A stretch of DNA of 64,000 nucleotides from Syntrophotaleaceae bacterium. GTDB taxonomy: Bacteria > Desulfobacterota > Desulfuromonadia > Desulfuromonadales > Syntrophotaleaceae. Position 1 is the first letter of the stretch. Each line of letters opens with the position of its first letter. The translations under genes were made by a program, and so were the position numbers. The notes below the pieces were generated by a model that saw nothing but the letters and a program-made list of their open reading frames with translations, was not told the DNA's origin and searched no databases. The stretch covers positions 1,108,181 through 1,172,180 of the forward strand of contig JAWKQB010000003.1 in assembly GCA_041390365.1 (NCBI GenBank), read 5' to 3'. Of the stretch, positions 53,567 through 63,859 are shown in pieces.

Positions 53567-54934
53567 GTGCGAAAGCAAAAAGTTTTGCTGGTCGACGAGG
53601 ATAGACAGCTCTGCAGTTCCCTTGCGGTTCAATTGACGGAACGGGACTACGAGGTGGCCAGTCTCTTCTCCGGCCAGGGGGCGCTGGAACTGCTGGCCGA
53701 GGAATCCCCCGACCTCCTGCTGCTGGAACAGGGGCTGGCGGATATGGATGGTCTCGAGGTCCTGCGGCAGGCCAAACAGCTCGACGAAGACCTGAATGTC
53801 ATCCTGGTGACGACGTCCGATGCCCCGGAGGTAGCGGTACAGGCCCTGCGGCTCGGTGCCTTCGAATGTCTGCGCAAGCCGGTCAATACCGACGAACTGG
53901 TGCTGGTCGTCGAACGGGCTCTGGAAACAGGCCAGCTCAAGCGGGAAGTGGCCAAGCTGCGGTCCGAACGACCGGCCCGCTTCGGCGTCGAAAACATCAT
54001 CGGCCGCAGTCAGGACATGAAGAAGATTCTGGCCATGGTGCGCAAGATTGCCCGCAGCGAAGCCGGCACGGTTTTCATCCAGGGCGAGAGCGGCACCGGC
54101 AAGGAACTGATCGCCAAGGCCATCCATTATGAGAGCAGCCGGGCTGATCACCCCTTTATGGCCATCAACTGTGCGGCCGTGCCCGAAACCCTGCTCGAAA
54201 GCGAGATCATGGGCCACGAGAGGGGCGCCTTTACCGATGCCAAGGTGCTGAAGAAAGGGCTTTTCGAACTGGCCGACGGCGGCACCGTCTTTCTCGACGA
54301 GATCGGGGATATGGCGCTGGCCATGCAGGCCAAGCTGCTGCGGGTCCTGGAGGAGCGCTCATTCCGCAGGGTCGGCGGCACCAAGGACGTCAAGGTCGAT
54401 GTCCGGATCATTTCCGCCACCAACCGCGACCTGCAGAAGGCGATGGAGGAAAAAACCTTTCGTAACGACCTCTACTACCGAATCGGGGTGATTCCGATCC
54501 AGCTTCCGCCCCTGCGGGAGCGCCGGGAGGATATTATCCCGCTGGCCGAACACTTCATCAACCAGTTCAACAAGGAGTTCGGCAAGCAGGTCCGCGGCAT
54601 TTCCCGCATGGCGGAAAAGATCCTCACCGAGTACGACTGGCCCGGCAATATCCGGGAGCTGAAGAACGTCATCGAGCGCTCGGTGATCCTCGAATGCGAG
54701 GAAACCCTGCTGGTGGAAAATCTGCCCCGCGAGCTGATCGACCGCACCGTCGGCACCGCCGGCCCCCTCAATTTCCGGCTCCCTCCCGAAGGGATCGACA
54801 TCGAGGATGTGGAGCGGGAACTGATCCGCCAGGCCCTGGAGATGGCCGACGGCAACCAGTCCCAGGCGGCAAGGCTGCTCAACCTGGGCATCGACGCCCT
54901 GCGCTACCGGATGAAAAAGTTCGATTTCATGTAA
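53567..54934 (+). CDS. Sigma-54-dependent response regulator (NtrC family) with altered receiver and GAFTDA loop
   Basis: A 455-residue protein with receiver, AAA+ and Fis-type HTH domains. Start GTG 53567 is preceded by AGAGG. The receiver has the acidic pocket (VDEDR, ~10-13), Thr82/83 and Lys104 (RKP). The phosphoacceptor position, normally Asp, is Glu54 (LLLLEQGLADMDG). The AAA+ core has Walker A GESGTGKE (173-180), Walker B VFLDEIGDM (~241-249) and the sigma-54 contact loop GAFTDA (220-225) instead of GAFTGA. The C-terminus has GNQSQAARLLNLGIDALRYRM, a Fis-like HTH. Glu often mimics phospho-Asp, so constitutive or non-phosphorylation control is inferred. No cognate kinase is adjacent. 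Confidence 0.9.
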   Translation: MRKQKVLLVDEDRQLCSSLAVQLTERDYEVASLFSGQGALELLAEESPDLLLLEQGLADMDGLEVLRQAKQLDEDLNVILVTTSDAPEVAVQALRLGAFECLRKPVNTDELVLVVERALETGQLKREVAKLRSERPARFGVENIIGRSQDMKKILAMVRKIARSEAGTVFIQGESGTGKELIAKAIHYESSRADHPFMAINCAAVPETLLESEIMGHERGAFTDAKVLKKGLFELADGGTVFLDEIGDMALAMQAKLLRVLEERSFRRVGGTKDVKVDVRIISATNRDLQKAMEEKTFRNDLYYRIGVIPIQLPPLRERREDIIPLAEHFINQFNKEFGKQVRGISRMAEKILTEYDWPGNIRELKNVIERSVILECEETLLVENLPRELIDRTVGTAGPLNFRLPPEGIDIEDVERELIRQALEMADGNQSQAARLLNLGIDALRYRMKKFDFM

Positions 54935-54970
54935 GACAAAAGCGGGCCGCAGGGCCCGCTTTTGTCTTTC
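54935..54970 (+). terminator. Intrinsic terminator after the sigma-54 regulator
   Basis: A 14-bp stem GACAAAAGCGGGCC/GGCCCGCTTTTGTC (54935-54948 and 54953-54966), 4-nt loop, then TTTCGG. It begins at the stop codon. The A/T arms make it a bidirectional-type hairpin. Confidence 0.85.
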
Positions 54971-55021
54971 GGAGAAGGAAGTCGGACGATAAAGGAAGGA
55001 AAATTTTCATTATTAAAATAT

Positions 55022-55050
55022 TTGACGTTAAGCCCCTATATCGGTATGAA
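55022..55050 (+). promoter_or_regulatory. Candidate sigma-70 promoter of the cas operon
   Basis: TTGACG (55022-55027), an exact 17-nt spacer and TATGAA (55045-55050, TATGAAT) within an A+T-rich stretch. Transcription would start near 55057, about 150 nt before cas3. Confidence 0.6.
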
Positions 55051-55121
55051 TGAATGATCATTTTCGTACTGTAATGCATGGAGGGGGCATGCCGGGGAAA
55101 ACCTGGTCGATGATCAACCAC

Positions 55122-55163
55122 AACCGCGCGCCGGAGCAGATCCGGTGGGCGGTTTTTTATTTT
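55122..55163 (+). terminator. Terminator-like attenuator hairpin in the cas leader
   Basis: AACCGC...GCGGTT (55122-55127 and 55149-55154), with an internal CCGGA.../TCCGG pairing, is followed by TTTTTTATTTT. It lies ~65-105 nt after the predicted promoter start and 44 nt before cas3. It could therefore end a ~105-nt leader RNA or attenuate cas expression. A second small hairpin GCATG...CATGC (55076-55092) precedes it. Confidence 0.6.
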
Positions 55164-55206
55164 CATACGGCAGGATATTTGTCCCTGATTGATAAGGAGG
55201 GGATCT

Positions 55207-57399
55207 GTGCAAGATTATTATGCTCATTCAACCGAATCGAAAATCAAGGACGATTGGCAGACTCTTGACGAACACCTCCGGAATGTCGCCAATCTGGCCA
55301 GCATGTTTTCATCGGTTTTCTGCGCCGGAAAATGGGGGAAGTTGTCCGGCCTCTTGCATGATGCCGGAAAAGCATCGGTGGCTTTCCAGCGCAGGTTGGA
55401 GGGGCAGCAGGCAAGGGTTGATCATTCAACTTTTGGCGCCCGCCTGGCCCGAGAAAAGGGCGGGCTGTTCGGACTGATCCTGGGCTATGTGGTGGCCGGG
55501 CACCATGGTGGCATCCCTGACGGGGGCGAACAGGAAGGGCAACTGCACTTCCGTTTGAAGCATGGCAAGGTGCCGGAAGATGTTGAACTTCTTTGGGAGA
55601 TAGATTTTCCGACGGAATTGAGGCCGCCATTCAAACCAGCCCGAGACCGGGGAGGCTTCAGTCTGGCCTTTTTCTGTCGCATGCTTTTCTCCTGTCTGGT
55701 CGATGCGGATTTTCTGGATACCGAGGCCTTTTGCGACCCAGAAAAAGTCGAGTTTCGGCCGCCTACTGTTTCCTCGCCGTTGTTTGCCGAGCTCAAAAGG
55801 CGCCTCGACAACCATCTTGAAGCAAAAGCACGCGCGTCCGTTCCAACTCCCGTCAACAAATGGCGTCAGACCATTCTGGCCCAATGCCGGGGGAAAGCCA
55901 AACTTTCACCGGGCTTTTTCTCCCTCACCGTTCCCACTGGCGGTGGCAAAACCTTTTCCTCTCTGGCGTTTGCCCTGGAGCATCTTGTGGCAAACGCGGA
56001 AGTGTCCGGATTGCGTCGGATCATCTATGCGATCCCTTTCACCTCCATCATCGAGCAGAATGCCAGGGTATTTCAGGATGTTCTGGGGCGTGAGCATGTT
56101 TTGGAGCATCACTGCAACTACAGGGGGAGCGATGATCCCGAGGATCGTGCCTACAGCCGTACGCGGGGCCTGGCTGTCGAGAACTGGGATGCCCCTGTGG
56201 TGGTCACCACCAACGTGCAGTTTTTCGAATCCCTTTTCAGCAACAAGCCTTCCCGTTGCCGCAAACTTCACAACATCGCCAAAAGCGTCATCGTGCTCGA
56301 TGAGGCCCAGGCGATTCCCACCGAGTATCTGGAACCCTGCCTGGCGGCGCTGCGCGAACTTGTAGAGCACTACGGTTGTACGGTGGTGCTCTGTACTGCT
56401 ACTCAACCTGCTCTGGACGACAAAAGCGGCCTGCGCATGGCACTGTCGAGCGTAACCGAAATTGTCGAAGATCCTTCCCAGCTCTATCGCGAGCTCTCGC
56501 GGACGAAGGTCGAATTCATCGGCAAGCTTTCGGACGATTCACTTGCGGAGCGGCTGCGGGCGGAATCCCGGGTGCTCTGCATTCTTCCCACCAAGCCTCA
56601 GACCAGGGCCGTGTTCGAGAAGCTCCGGGGAGTCGAGGGCGTTTTTCATCTGTCGACCAATATGTATCCGGAACACCGGAGGCAGGTGCTGGACGAGATT
56701 CGTATCTGTCTGAAAGAAGAAAAGCCCTGTCGGGTAATCTCAACCTCTCTGGTCGAAGCCGGGGTCGATCTCGACTTTCCCGTTGTCTATCGAGCCATGG
56801 CGGGACTGGATTCCATCGCCCAGGCGGCCGGCCGATGCAACCGCGAGGGGAAGATGGAGAGGGGGAAAGTTTTCGTTTTCGACACCGAAAAACTCCCGTC
56901 CATGCCCTGGCTCAAGCGCTGTATGTCCCGTGCCGCCGAAACGCTGAGGACTCTGCCTGATGCTGATCCCCTTGGGCTTGAGGCGATGAGAAGATATTTC
57001 GAGCTGCTTTACGACGTGCAGGAACTGGACAAGAAACAGATCATGGCGCGCTTGAACGTTTTAACCAGAGACCTGTATTTCCCTTTCAGCGACATCGCCG
57101 GCGACTTCCGATTCATTGAGGATGAAAGCATCGGGATCATTATCCCGGACGGTCCGGAAGCGGAAAAGCTGGTTCAGGAATTACGGTATACGGAATTCCC
57201 CCGGGCAACTCTCAGAAAGCTGCAGCAATATACCGTTGGGGTGCGGACGAGGGAATTTGTCGCCCTCGCCGATGCGGGAGCGCTGGAGATGGTTCGAGGG
57301 GAATTTCCGGTTTTGCGCAATATGGCCGCCTATCAGAAGGATGTGGGTCTGTGTGTGACGGAAGGGGAAGTTTGGGATCCCAAGGTGCTGATTCAATGA
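55207..57399 (+). CDS. cas3: Type I-C CRISPR-associated helicase/nuclease Cas3
   Basis: A 730-residue protein with HD nuclease and SF2 helicase, as in type I-C. HD residues: His23 (DEHLRNVA), His51-Asp52 (LLHDAGK), VDHSTFGA and AGHHGG. Helicase: Walker A PTGGGKTF (~242-249), VLDEAQ motif II (~363-368), VVLCTATQP (motif III) and QAAGRCNREG (motif VI). It nicks and unwinds DNA selected by Cascade. The GTG at 55207 has AAGGAGGGG upstream. An earlier TTG in frame would remove this site. It is preceded by a structured leader with a terminator-like hairpin. Confidence 0.95.
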   Translation: MQDYYAHSTESKIKDDWQTLDEHLRNVANLASMFSSVFCAGKWGKLSGLLHDAGKASVAFQRRLEGQQARVDHSTFGARLAREKGGLFGLILGYVVAGHHGGIPDGGEQEGQLHFRLKHGKVPEDVELLWEIDFPTELRPPFKPARDRGGFSLAFFCRMLFSCLVDADFLDTEAFCDPEKVEFRPPTVSSPLFAELKRRLDNHLEAKARASVPTPVNKWRQTILAQCRGKAKLSPGFFSLTVPTGGGKTFSSLAFALEHLVANAEVSGLRRIIYAIPFTSIIEQNARVFQDVLGREHVLEHHCNYRGSDDPEDRAYSRTRGLAVENWDAPVVVTTNVQFFESLFSNKPSRCRKLHNIAKSVIVLDEAQAIPTEYLEPCLAALRELVEHYGCTVVLCTATQPALDDKSGLRMALSSVTEIVEDPSQLYRELSRTKVEFIGKLSDDSLAERLRAESRVLCILPTKPQTRAVFEKLRGVEGVFHLSTNMYPEHRRQVLDEIRICLKEEKPCRVISTSLVEAGVDLDFPVVYRAMAGLDSIAQAAGRCNREGKMERGKVFVFDTEKLPSMPWLKRCMSRAAETLRTLPDADPLGLEAMRRYFELLYDVQELDKKQIMARLNVLTRDLYFPFSDIAGDFRFIEDESIGIIIPDGPEAEKLVQELRYTEFPRATLRKLQQYTVGVRTREFVALADAGALEMVRGEFPVLRNMAAYQKDVGLCVTEGEVWDPKVLIQ

Positions 57400-57404
57400 A
57401 ATAA

Positions 57405-59887
<2,483 letters not shown>

Positions 59888-59889
59888 CC

Positions 59890-60750
59890 ATGACCGCAAT
59901 CGCAAATCGCTATGAATTCGCTCTGTTGTTCGATGTTCAAAACGGCAACCCCAATGGCGATCCCGATGCCGGCAATATGCCTCGCTTCGATCCCGAAACC
60001 GGTCATGGGCTGGTAACGGATGTTTGCCTGAAACGCAAGATCCGCAACCATGTGGCCCTCGCCAAAGAGGGTGCGGAGGGGTTCAAAATCTATATCCAGG
60101 AAAAGGCCGTTCTGAACCAGACCCATGAAGTTGCGTATACAGAGTGCAAGTTAAAACCCGAAACAAAAAAACTGCCGAAGAAGGTCGAGGACGCAAAGAG
60201 AGTCACCGACTGGATGTGCACGAATTTTTTTGATATTCGCAGCTTCGGTGCGGTCATGACTACCGAGGTCAATTGCGGCCAGGTACGCGGCCCGGTGCAA
60301 TTGGCTTTCGCCAAGAGTGTAGAGCCGATTGTATCCCAGGAAGTCAGCATCACCCGCATGGCGGTAACCAACGAAAAAGACCTGGAAAAAGAGCGGACCA
60401 TGGGACGCAAGCATATCGTCCCTTACGGTCTGTATGTCGCGCAAGGGTTTATTTCCGCGCCGCTGGCGGAGAAAACAGGATTCAGTGAGGGCGATCTGGA
60501 GCTGCTCTGGAATGCGCTGATCAACATGTTTGAACATGATCGCTCTGCCGCCAGAGGGATGATGAGCAGCCAGAAGCTGTTCGTCTTCAAACACCAGGAC
60601 AAACTCGGCAATGCCCCTGCCCACAAGCTCTTCGACCTGATCGACATCCGGCGCAAGGAGGGCTCCGAAGGTCCGGCGCGTTCCTTCAAGGACTACACGG
60701 TGACAATCGACAATCCCCCGGCAGGGGTCGAAATCATCGAAAAGCTGTAG
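59890..60750 (+). CDS. cas7c: Type I-C Cas7c (backbone subunit, Csd2)
   Basis: A 286-residue Cas7/Csd2 family protein with YEFALLFDVQNGNPNGDPDAGNMPRFDPETGHGLVTDVCLKRKIRN, the family signature. ITRMAVTNEKD, MGRKHIVPYGLYVAQGFISAPLAEKTGFSEGDLELLW and RAPSFKDYTV-like segments are also present. Several copies coat the crRNA in Cascade. It is preceded by CAGGAGGCC. A ~70-nt gap with a strong inverted repeat follows. Confidence 0.96.
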   Translation: MTAIANRYEFALLFDVQNGNPNGDPDAGNMPRFDPETGHGLVTDVCLKRKIRNHVALAKEGAEGFKIYIQEKAVLNQTHEVAYTECKLKPETKKLPKKVEDAKRVTDWMCTNFFDIRSFGAVMTTEVNCGQVRGPVQLAFAKSVEPIVSQEVSITRMAVTNEKDLEKERTMGRKHIVPYGLYVAQGFISAPLAEKTGFSEGDLELLWNALINMFEHDRSAARGMMSSQKLFVFKHQDKLGNAPAHKLFDLIDIRRKEGSEGPARSFKDYTVTIDNPPAGVEIIEKL

Positions 60751-60754
60751 AAAA

Positions 60755-60806
60755 CCAGCCTCCATGGTGTCAATCCGACTTATTTCGGCTGGTGACGCCA
60801 TGGAGG
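60755..60806 (+). repeat. Inverted repeat with alternative pairing, between cas7c and the accessory gene
   Basis: CCTCCATGGTGTCA (60759-60772) pairs with TGACGCCATGGAGG (60793-60806) with one G-U pair. CCAGCC (60755-60760) can instead pair with GGCTGG (60787-60792). The two foldings exclude each other in part, so the element could be a switch or a boundary. It ends 14 nt before the accessory gene and has no T-run. Confidence 0.65.
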
Positions 60807-60820
60807 TCTGAAGGAGCGCA

Positions 60821-61708
60821 ATGAGTCGAGGGGAAGGGGAGATGAACAGTACCAACGAAAAGAAGCTGGCGAAACGTGCCACGGATCTGGGCAACAGTGC
60901 AGATCCAAAAGCCTTTCCGGCATTGGCGGAACTGGTCACTTCCGAGTCTCCCCTGGTGCGGCGGCTCGCAGCTTCTGCCATTGGCAAATTGGCCGGCATC
61001 ATCTCTGCCGGCCCCGCAGTAGAGGCGCTCCATCCATTGCTGCGGGACGAACATCCGCAGGTGCGGCAATATTCGGCCAAGGCGCTGGGGGCATTCGGCG
61101 CCGATGCGAAAGCGGCCCTGCCGGATCTCCGCGACCTTTACAGCAATCCTGTAGAGCGCGACTATGTGAAGCGGAGTGTGCTGGCGGCAGGTAAACTGAT
61201 CCGGTCGGCCGTCGATATCGCGGAGAGACAGGTCATCCACTACTGTCAACGCTGCGGGGTGAAGCTCGAGTCGGATGAATATGTCCGCAGTCAAAAAGCC
61301 TTTCAGCGCTCCTTTTGCAACTATTGTTTCGACGAAGTGTTCCTGGAGCGACGCAACTTCGAAACCAAGGTGCAGTTGCAGAAAGAAATCCGGGCCAGGG
61401 ACGGAACCTGGGTGCAGTCGGAGGGCGAACGGCTGATCTGCGATACCCTGGAGTCGGAGAAGATCCGTTACCGCTATGACGAGCGCTTCCGTATTCTGGA
61501 TGGCTACGCCATTAGGCCGGATTTTTACCTGCCGGAGTTCGACGTCTATATCGAGTATTGGGGGATGGACACCGCCGATTACAAGATCGGAATGCTCAAA
61601 AAGCAGAAACTCTACCAGCAGCAGGGCAAGCGGCTCATTTCCCTTTACCCAGACGATAAGCCGCGCATGCGTGAAATTCTGCTTGAAAAACTCGGTAAAT
61701 ACAGATGA
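60821..61708 (+). CDS. HEAT-repeat/zinc-finger/PD-(D/E)XK-like nuclease, CRISPR-linked accessory gene
   Basis: A 295-residue fusion. Residues ~15-135 are HEAT-like repeats (ESPLVRRLAASAIGKLAG, EHPQVRQYSAKALGAFGADAKAALPDLRDLY). A CxxC...CxxC zinc knuckle follows (Cys142, 145, 166, 169: YCQRCG, FCNYCF). Residues ~198-280 are a PD-(D/E)XK-like nuclease core with QSEGERLICDTLE (Glu201/203), IRPDFYLPEFDVYIEYWG (Asp234, Glu245) and a following Lys/Arg helix. This resembles the endonuclease-like domain appended to some helicases. In place of the usual E-x-K there is Glu-Tyr-Trp. It lies between cas7c and cas4, in the same direction, so a CRISPR role in spacer processing or target cleavage is inferred. 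The start is ATG 60821 (GAAGGAG), or ATG 60842. Confidence 0.8.
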   Translation: MSRGEGEMNSTNEKKLAKRATDLGNSADPKAFPALAELVTSESPLVRRLAASAIGKLAGIISAGPAVEALHPLLRDEHPQVRQYSAKALGAFGADAKAALPDLRDLYSNPVERDYVKRSVLAAGKLIRSAVDIAERQVIHYCQRCGVKLESDEYVRSQKAFQRSFCNYCFDEVFLERRNFETKVQLQKEIRARDGTWVQSEGERLICDTLESEKIRYRYDERFRILDGYAIRPDFYLPEFDVYIEYWGMDTADYKIGMLKKQKLYQQQGKRLISLYPDDKPRMREILLEKLGKYR

Positions 61709-61740
61709 CTTGTTGACGGGCCAGTCCAACGGATCATTCC

Positions 61741-62415
61741 ATGTACGCCGAATCCGACTACATCATGCTTTCCGCCCTTCAGCACTACCTCTATTGCCCG
61801 CGCCAGTGCGCATTGATCCATATAGAGCAGGTTTGGGCGGAAAACAGATTCACTGCCGAGGGACGAGTGCTGCATGAGCGGCCGGACAGCGGGAAGGTGC
61901 ACCATCAGGGGAGCGTCCGTAGCGTGCGGACCCTGCCGATTCGCTCGCAAAGGCTGGGCGTGAGCGGCCAGGCCGACGTCGTGGAGTTTCACGGTGAAGG
62001 GACGGTTTTTCCCGTCGAGTACAAGCGGGGCAAGCCCAAAAAGGATCGCTGCGACGAGGTGCAGCTTTGCGCCCAGGCACTCTGTCTTGAGGAGATGCTG
62101 GATGTCGAAGTCAGGGAAGGCGCTCTTTTTTATGGACAGAAACGGCGCCGTCATTCTGTCCTATTCGATTCCGGTCTCAGGAAACTGACGGAAACAACCA
62201 TCAACCGGGTTCACGATTTGCTCTGCGGCGGCGTGACGCCCAAGGCGGTCTATTCCAAAAAATGCGACCAATGTTCACTTGTAGCAGCCTGCCTGCCGAA
62301 AAGCTGTACGGCCAGCCGGTCGGTCAGAAAATATCTGGCGGGAATGCTGAGGGGGGCCGATGAGAAAGATGCTCAACACGCTCTATGTGACGACCCAGGG
62401 AGCGTACTTGAATAA
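61741..62415 (+). CDS. cas4: CRISPR-associated Cas4 exonuclease
   Basis: A 224-residue Cas4 of the RecB-like family. Four iron-sulfur cysteines are expected: Cys19 or 23 (YLYCPRQCAL) and Cys175, Cys178, Cys184 (KKCDQCSLVAACLP). The nuclease residues are Asp79 (QADVVEF) and Glu93-x-Lys95 (VEYKRGK). Cas4 trims prespacers and sets PAM choice together with Cas1-Cas2. The ribosome binding site is weak. The 3' end overlaps cas1 by 56 nt, implying coupled translation in different frames. Confidence 0.94.
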   Translation: MYAESDYIMLSALQHYLYCPRQCALIHIEQVWAENRFTAEGRVLHERPDSGKVHHQGSVRSVRTLPIRSQRLGVSGQADVVEFHGEGTVFPVEYKRGKPKKDRCDEVQLCAQALCLEEMLDVEVREGALFYGQKRRRHSVLFDSGLRKLTETTINRVHDLLCGGVTPKAVYSKKCDQCSLVAACLPKSCTASRSVRKYLAGMLRGADEKDAQHALCDDPGSVLE

Positions 62416-63391
62416 AGAGGGGGAGACGGTTGTCGTCAATATCGAGCGTGAAACGAAACTGCGCCTGCCGATTCATACCCTGAGTTCCATCGTCTGCTTC
62501 GGCCAGGTCACCTGCAGCCCGTTTCTTCTCGGCCATTGTGCTGAAAACAATGTGTCGGTCAGCTTCATGACCGGCTATGGAAGGTTTCTGGCCCGGGTGC
62601 AGGGCCCGGCCGCCGGAAACGTCCTGCTTCGCCGGGAACAATATCGGCAGGCGGATAATCTGGAGGCCTCGGCCCGGCTGGCGCGGATGTTCGTCCTCGG
62701 CAAGGTCTCCAACAGCCGCACCGTACTGAGCCGAGCCATGCGCGACCATGGCGCGAAAATCCCGTCGAACGGCATGGAAAAGGCAATCGGACAGTTTTCG
62801 AAAGTCGCCCGCAAGCTGTTGTATGAAAAGGATCTGGATAACATTCGCGGCATCGAGGGGAGGGCGGCCAACGAGTATTTCGCCCTGTTCAACGATCTGA
62901 TCGTCTCGCAAAAGGAGGATTTCGTTTTCACCGGACGCAATCGCAGGCCGCCGCTGGACCGGGTGAATTGTCTGCTCTCCTTTCTCTACTCGTTGATTTA
63001 TCACGATGCGCGCTCAGCCCTCGAAACCGTCGGGCTCGATCCGGCCGTCGGCTTCCTGCATCGCGATCGCCCTGGCCGCCTGAGCCTGGCTCTCGACCTG
63101 ATGGAAGAGTTCCGCCCCATGTTGGGTGATCGCCTGGCATTGTCACTGATAAATCTCGGCCAAGTCCGGAAAAAAGGCTTCAATGTCACCGAGTCAGGAG
63201 CAGTGATCATGGATGACGATACTCGAAAGGTGGTGCTGACGGAATACCAGAAGCGGAAGCAGGTCGAGATTGAGCATCCCTTTCTCAAGGAGAAATTGCC
63301 GTTGGGGATGTTGCTTCTCGCCCAGGCCCAATTGCTCAGTCGCTATCTGCGAGGCGACCTGGACGAGTATCCGCCCTTCATCTGGAGGTGA
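62360..63391 (+). CDS. cas1: CRISPR integrase Cas1
   Basis: A 343-residue Cas1 of the type I-C branch. Metal ligands are Glu166 (RGIEGRAANEYF), His234 (FLHRDRPGRLSL) and Glu249 (LDLMEEFRP). LNTLYVTTQGAYLNKEGETVVV is the family N-terminus. The ATG at 62360 has GAGGGGGG upstream inside the cas4 coding end. ATG 62369 is an alternative. Confidence 0.96.
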   Translation: MRKMLNTLYVTTQGAYLNKEGETVVVNIERETKLRLPIHTLSSIVCFGQVTCSPFLLGHCAENNVSVSFMTGYGRFLARVQGPAAGNVLLRREQYRQADNLEASARLARMFVLGKVSNSRTVLSRAMRDHGAKIPSNGMEKAIGQFSKVARKLLYEKDLDNIRGIEGRAANEYFALFNDLIVSQKEDFVFTGRNRRPPLDRVNCLLSFLYSLIYHDARSALETVGLDPAVGFLHRDRPGRLSLALDLMEEFRPMLGDRLALSLINLGQVRKKGFNVTESGAVIMDDDTRKVVLTEYQKRKQVEIEHPFLKEKLPLGMLLLAQAQLLSRYLRGDLDEYPPFIWR

Positions 63392-63394
63392 TTC

Positions 63395-63685
63395 ATGATG
63401 GTGTTGGTAAGCTACGACGTGGCCACATCGGATACCGCCGGTCCCAGACGCTTGCGCAAGGTCGCGAAAATCTGCACAAACCACGGCCAGCGGGTGCAGT
63501 TTTCCGTATTCGAATGTCTGGTCGATCCAGCCCAATGGGTGGCCATGCGGCAGCAACTGGTAAAGACGATCGATGAAACCCAGGACAGTTTGAGATTCTA
63601 TTTTCTTGGTGCCAATTGGAAGAATAGGGTTGAGCACGTCGGTGCAAAGAAGACTATTGACCAGGAGGGGCCATTGATCCTCTAG
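63395..63685 (+). CDS. cas2: CRISPR-associated Cas2
   Basis: A 96-residue Cas2 with VLVSYDVATSD (Asp8), RRLRKVAKICTNHGQRVQFSVFECLV and RFYFLGANWKNRVEHVG. It forms the dimer that positions prespacers for Cas1. It begins 3 nt after cas1 and ends 174 nt before the first CRISPR repeat. Confidence 0.96.
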   Translation: MMVLVSYDVATSDTAGPRRLRKVAKICTNHGQRVQFSVFECLVDPAQWVAMRQQLVKTIDETQDSLRFYFLGANWKNRVEHVGAKKTIDQEGPLIL

Positions 63686-63859
63686 CGAACCTCAAGCTAT
63701 GCAGAAAAACCCGGGAGGTTCGCGGAATGGATACTTGAGGGTTTTAAGGGGATTTTTTCTTTTGTTCAGTCGGAAGCGGCAAGTAGTTTGATCTCTTTTT
63801 GAAAGGTTCGCGTAAAAAAGGGAAAAAGGTTTTACTTGATCGAGGTTTAAAGCAGGACA
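63686..63859 (+). promoter_or_regulatory. CRISPR leader
   Basis: A 174-nt A+T-rich leader lies between cas2 and repeat 1. GGTTCGCG occurs twice (63717-63724 and 63805-63812), and GCGAACCTC (63685-63693) pairs with GAGGTTCGC (63715-63723). T-rich and A-rich runs near 63750-63830 are typical of leader promoters. Confidence 0.8.
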
